Source: Nissolia schottii
Lineage: Eukaryota > Streptophyta > Magnoliopsida > Fabales > Fabaceae
Assembly: GCA_003254905.1 (NCBI GenBank)
Contig: QANU01030383.1
Location: 124,001-188,000 of the forward strand
DNA: 64,000 nt
Reading direction: 5' to 3'
In this document: positions 28,501 to 34,500 of the stretch, piece after piece
Numbering within the stretch: position 1 is the stretch's first letter
Layout: each line of letters begins with the position of its first letter
Translations under genes and position numbers: made by a program
The notes under the pieces: model-generated
The model's database searches: none
Told to the model about the DNA's origin: nothing
The model's input: only the letters and a program-made list of their open reading frames with translations

Positions 28501-31500
28501 AAGGGAACTAATGTTCCGATAGAAACAAATAACTGAAGCAATTATTCCTATTTTACCGTGTCAATCCTAAATTACCTGTCAAAGCTCATCCATATGCCTT
28601 CAAACCAATAGAGAAACAGATCTTTGCAAATGCGGCAATGGTAGTTTCGTGTTAGAAGGCAAAATGCAGCATTCCTGTGTAGCAAAGATCCTCCATTAGA
28701 ACTTGGCATGATGATATATAGTTTAAATATTCCCTATTAAAAACACTCTTAATATGCAACTCCAGGATTATGTGAGTCTATCTATTTATCTACCTTCCAA
28801 TCTATCTATTTATAGTGATCATCAAAATTGTGATCATCACCAATCGATTTCTCACTCTATATTTCCCATTCTATTAACATAAATAAGTGAATAACCTAAA
28901 CAAAGCAAAAATTTATTGACAACAATCAAATACTTAGCATTCATACCAATGCATCAGCACCATTTCCTTATTTGAAAGTATACAACATTTCCCTCTAGGT
29001 GAGATGGACTATACGGATCCAATGACACTATTGCATCCTATTGCGAACCATGTATGTTAGCAAACCATGTAAATCTAAGTCATTCTTAATGGTTTCATAA
29101 ACAGTTTTTCTTGGTCTCTTACTACCTACTATTAAGGTACCCTCTATTTGATTTACTCTATATGGTTCCTACATGTGTTCTCCTCACATGACCAAAGCAC
29201 CTAACGTGAGATTCTAATATCTTCTTACAATAAGTGCTACTCCATCTTTCTGTCTCATGCATTCATTCATAATCCTATCTTGTTATCTCCCATATTTTCC
29301 ATGGACAATTATACAACAGGCAGAAATTTTTTTTTTAATTCATGCCCTTTCTCTGTTCACTAATTTCAGCCAAAACAGTTCAATGAAAGCAATTATAAAA
29401 CCCCAAACCCTCAATGTCAGCATGTTGATACTACCAGTTCAAACTGATAGACTCTGAAAATCAATTCAGAACCCAAGCCAAACAAGCAATCCCAGCACAG
29501 TCCATAACAGATGTTCAAAGCATCAAGACATTGTCTGTTGTGAATGGCCTATGTTGAAAATTAGGAAATCCCCAAATCTAATTATGAGTATGTGAGTAAG
29601 GAAAAACATAGTCTGCTAGCACCAAAGTACAAAATGATCTTGTAAATGTTATGAAGGAATTAATGTGAATGCATAATAGAGTTTATCAGTTGATCAACCA
29701 TGATAAAGACATAGCTTTTAACGTATAGTTGAAGATTCTATGAGAAAGAGACCTCAATGGTACACAGAATACATTTGGGGTGAACAATAACTTTCTTCAG
29801 TAAGGACTATAATTATAGGATGAAAAAAAAAAGGTACAAACAATGAGGAGGATCAGAATCCTTAGAGGCACCGAAAACAAATGCAACCCTCAAATTAGCT
29901 TATAAATTACCATAACCATTTGCCTTTCATGAGTGCCTCCCGCATAAGCACAGCAGCAGGCTCTTTCTTAACCCGTTTTTCACTAAACGAGGTTCTGGTT
30001 GTATTGAGGCATGCCTGACAAACAAATCAGATTAGCCAACAATATGGAAATTCTTATATCAAGAAAAGAAGACATTAATTTAGTACATTTAATAAATCAT
30101 CCAAAATAAAATTACAATGTTTTCAAATTAAAATACAAACATTACTTACAAATTCTGTAGATAAATAAACCTACATAGTACTTGGAAATGGTAACACTAA
30201 AATAAATTAAAAGATCAAGGTAGCTAAACTTCACAAGAAAGATTGCAAAACGGTAAGAACATTGCAACGAGAAAAATAAATATATATAGATATATATAAA
30301 AAATAAAATAAACACTACTGCATAGAACAGAGGGCAAGTTTAACAAGAACAGAAATAATATAACCTCCAAAAAATACACATAACCAACAGGAGGAAAAAA
30401 CCAGCAAGCCTGCCTAGCTTCTCCAAATATCAGAACGAAAATTACCTTTTGGAAAAATGAAAAAAGGGGGGGTGGGAAAATTTGCAGATCACCAGAGAAA
30501 TCCACAAAGAGAATGGTGTCCCAAAGCTAATATTAGGGCAAAGCAATGCCCTAAGACATGTGGGCATTCTGCTCCAACCAAATACACAAGCACTGTTAAA
30601 AACCACACCACTAGCAGAACATGTTTGCCACTTTGTTTTAGTTGAAACCTCTAAAACAAACCAAGAGAAACAGCTCCACAGCAAACCCAGTATTCACTAA
30701 GCACGACAAACAGAACAATGAAGAATAAAAGAAAGCATGCTAAAACAGCAAAAAGTCGTATGTAACCATGTCAATATGATTGCAGAAAGACGATAAACAA
30801 ATTATCAAGACTTGAGCACAAAAGCTTCAATATTAAGTCCAGGAACTGGAGGCTGAGTTTCTAGTAGCTACCCTATAAAATAGAACAGCCGCAAGTTCCA
30901 CCAAGCCACAATGTGTGCTAGTCAAAGCTCCAAGTTTATCATCTTTACTTCCATCACCGCTGGGTAGAAAGTTCATTAAGCACATTGTCAGCTACTAGAA
31001 GATACATCATTAAATATATGAAATTGAATTATTAGAAACACTCACCGAGGCACTGAAGTACTAGACATGCTACCTTGATCAAGATCCTTACAAATCACAT
31101 CCAGAAGCTGTTCTACTAATAAAGAGCTATCAGCAGCACCCCTAATTAAATTTAACTGTATCCTTGCATAGAACATAAGTGAATCCTGCAACAGATATTA
31201 ATAGAGTGGTTTAAAAAGTATTAAAAACAATTTATAAGTTAAAGATGGTAATTTGCATTAAAATGCAATGGTAAGAGACCTTAAGAACTCGATCATGTGT
31301 TGCCAGCCAACAGCGGAACACAAACTGCTGCATAGCATCATGGATCTCCAACAACTGACAGCCCAAATTTGGACCATCATTTAACAAATATGTATTAATG
31401 CACTCAACAAGCTTGCGAGATACTTTTCCCTCTTCCCTGAAGAAAGTAACAAAGACAAAAAACATATTGTACTCTAGAAGAAGATAATAATAGTTTTAAA

Positions 31501-34500
31501 ACAAAAATTTGAACCAACTTAAGATGTACCTGATGAATGAACAGATTCTAATGAACCCCTTAACAATGTCTTCTCTTACATTATCAGGATAGTCTCCAGG
31601 AGGATTTTCCAAAAGTGAATGAAGCGTCAAGATATAGCGGAAGACCTCCTCCTTGGAGGTATGATGACTAATACTTTTCTCATTCAAGCTTGATTCAACC
31701 TTCTCAATGTACAGAAACACCAAGCCTTGCCAAAAAAATTGAATAGAGAAAATTAAAAAATGATGGTGTTGATGAGATGTGAGGATGGTTCACGCCTCAT
31801 ATTTAAAGAAACTTACTGCAGTAAATCCGCTTCCTCATCTGGAAACTATAATCCCTAACCGCCAAAAGATGTCGGAGGATAATTCCATACTCTGACTGAA
31901 AGCTTGGAACATTACTCAGGACATCCCAAACATGACTAAAAAGTGATTTGACCACAGATGACAATGGCAGAACTTTGCCTAAAAAATAAAAAGAAACAAT
32001 TAACTAAGAAAATGGAAAGTTCCCAATATAAATTTTTGAAGATGGGTTTCTCATATTTTTCATTGGTGACAGTAGAATTTTAAGAAAAATAATTAAGAAA
32101 AGAACAATAGACCTTCAAAGGTATACACACATATTACATTATGACCAATCATACTCAAATAACATTTAAAAAAACAATCAGTTTTCTGACTGAAAAAATT
32201 AGTTTTCATATATTTAGATAATTTCTAAAAAAAATAATCTAAATTCCAAAAAAAAAAATTGTTTTCAGCTTTTAAGCAGCAACTAAAAGAAATAGCTTAT
32301 GGAAAAAATCTGTTTTCAGCTTTTTCAACTCTATAACAAAAATCAACATTTTCATCACTCTTTTCTTAAACCGAATCGAATGCACTATAAATGAGCAATC
32401 ATATAATAAGGGAGCAATCAAACTCTTATCAGAAGAATACAATACAAATGAATCCCCAAATATATTCGTGATGAGCCTTTTACAGCAATAAGAGGCTTAA
32501 AAAAGGTCATTAATATGTTATAATTAACAAGATAACTAGATAAAACTCAACAAGGGACTAGTATTCTCTTTGCTTCAAGGGACTTGTATTCTCTTTGCTT
32601 CAAGGGGCCTGTATTCTCTTTGCTTTGTGTCTACTATATCATCCGAGGCCAGTATTAATTATTGAGATGATAAATGAGAACATACTCTCCTCTCCCCTAA
32701 GAGATGACAATGTGTTAGACCTTAGTCCATTTTCATGTGAACAAATCTTTTAAAAGCAATGATAAATGAGCCTATGAAGGGTAGTTTTTCTGTCCTTAAG
32801 AATCTCGTGTCACTGCCAATTAGTTTTGAACACCCCTCTCTAGCATTCCTCTCTACTTCTTGTCTCTTTTCGCATACCGATAGGGGTTTATCAGAAGAAT
32901 ACAATACAAATGAATCCCCAAATATATTCGTGATGAGCCTTTTACAGCAATAAGAGGCTTAAAAAAGGTCATTAATATGTTATAATTAACAAGATAACTA
33001 GATAAAACTCAACAAGGGACTAGTATTCTCTTTGCTTCAAGGGACTTGTATTCTCTTTGCTTCAAGGGGCCTGTATTCTCTTTGCTTTGTGTCTACTATA
33101 TCATCCGAGGCCAGTATTAATTATTGAGATGATAAATGAGAACATACTCTCCTCTCCCCTAAGAGATGACAATGTGTTAGACCTTAGTCCATTTTCATGT
33201 GAACAAATCTTTTAAAAGCAATGATAAATGAGCCTATGAAGGGTAGTTTTTCTGTCCTTAAGAATCTCGTGTCACTGCCAATTAGTTTTGAACACCCCTC
33301 TCTAGCATTCCTCTACTTCTTGTCTCTTTTCGCATACCGATAGGGGTGGCAAATACAATTGAAAAGATTATGAGGGAATTTCTCCAGTCAAAGGCTGCAA
33401 ATGCAAGTTGAGATCATTTCGTGAGCTTGGAGGTGTGTTGTCGTTCAAAAAAGGAAGGGGTTCGGGTCTTAGAAACTTGGTATCAAAAAATGTTGCATAG
33501 ACCGCAAAATTGCTATGGTGTTTTCTTCTTGAGGCACATTCACTTTAGCATCAGGTTATTCGTAGTAAGTATGGACTTGATAGGAACTGTGGGACGCTAA
33601 AGCAGCTTCTCATGCAACACATTCTAGCCCCTAAAAATTCATTTCCCAAGTTTACCCTTCTTTCAAGCCCATGCTTTCCTTGAAGGTTGGCAATGGCTCC
33701 CGTGTCATTTTTTGGGAGGACCTATCGTTAGGCGATGCCTCTTTCAATTTAGCCTTTATGTGCCTATATCACTTATCTTCTCTTCACAACTTCCCAGTCC
33801 ACCATTTCTTTTGTGTACAAGATTCTATCAATTCTTGGAACTTCCATTTTGTTAGGAACTTAAATGATAGAAAGTCTTCAGATCTAGTTATCCTCTTTGG
33901 TCTTCTTGATTCAGTTACTTTGATCTGTTGCCAAGACAAAAGGTATTGGTCTCTTGATCTCTCTCGAGTTTTTTTTTTTTTTCCCAGTATATCTTATTTT
34001 CAATTCCTAACCCTTTCATCTAACAACATTTCTGATTTCCTTGATAAACTCATTTTGAAATTCAAAGACCCATCAAAGGTTAAATCCTTTATTTGGGAAG
34101 CAGTGCTTAAAAGAATTAATACCAATAATATGTTGCAGGTCTATGGACCTCGTAAGGCTATCTCCCTGATATGTGTGATATGTGTTGTGCAAGCTCATAA
34201 TAAAACTGACATAATTTTTTACTTTGTTCTATGGCTCATTCCTTATGGAATGCTTTGTTTAGTATATCTTGTGAGTGTTGAGTGTGCCCTAGAAATGTGG
34301 ATCAGTATTGGTGATTATTTTTTATGGCTTCGGGAGGAAGAAAGAAGTCATATCTTTGTGGCAATACATTTTACGGCGTAGTTTGGTGTATAACGTAACT
34401 CTCGTGCCTAATAGCTCTTGGACAAGCAAGTCCTGTTGGTAGGATTATGAGGATGGCTTCTACTTGGTATAAAACACATGATCTTTCATAGGAGTTTCCC

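Noticed and set aside
33671-34381. 236-codon open frame in ATM intron 3 as a possible host gene
   Set aside because: It contains the IFWEDL and KVKSFIW signatures of LINE ORF2 and is continuous with LINE sequence on both sides.
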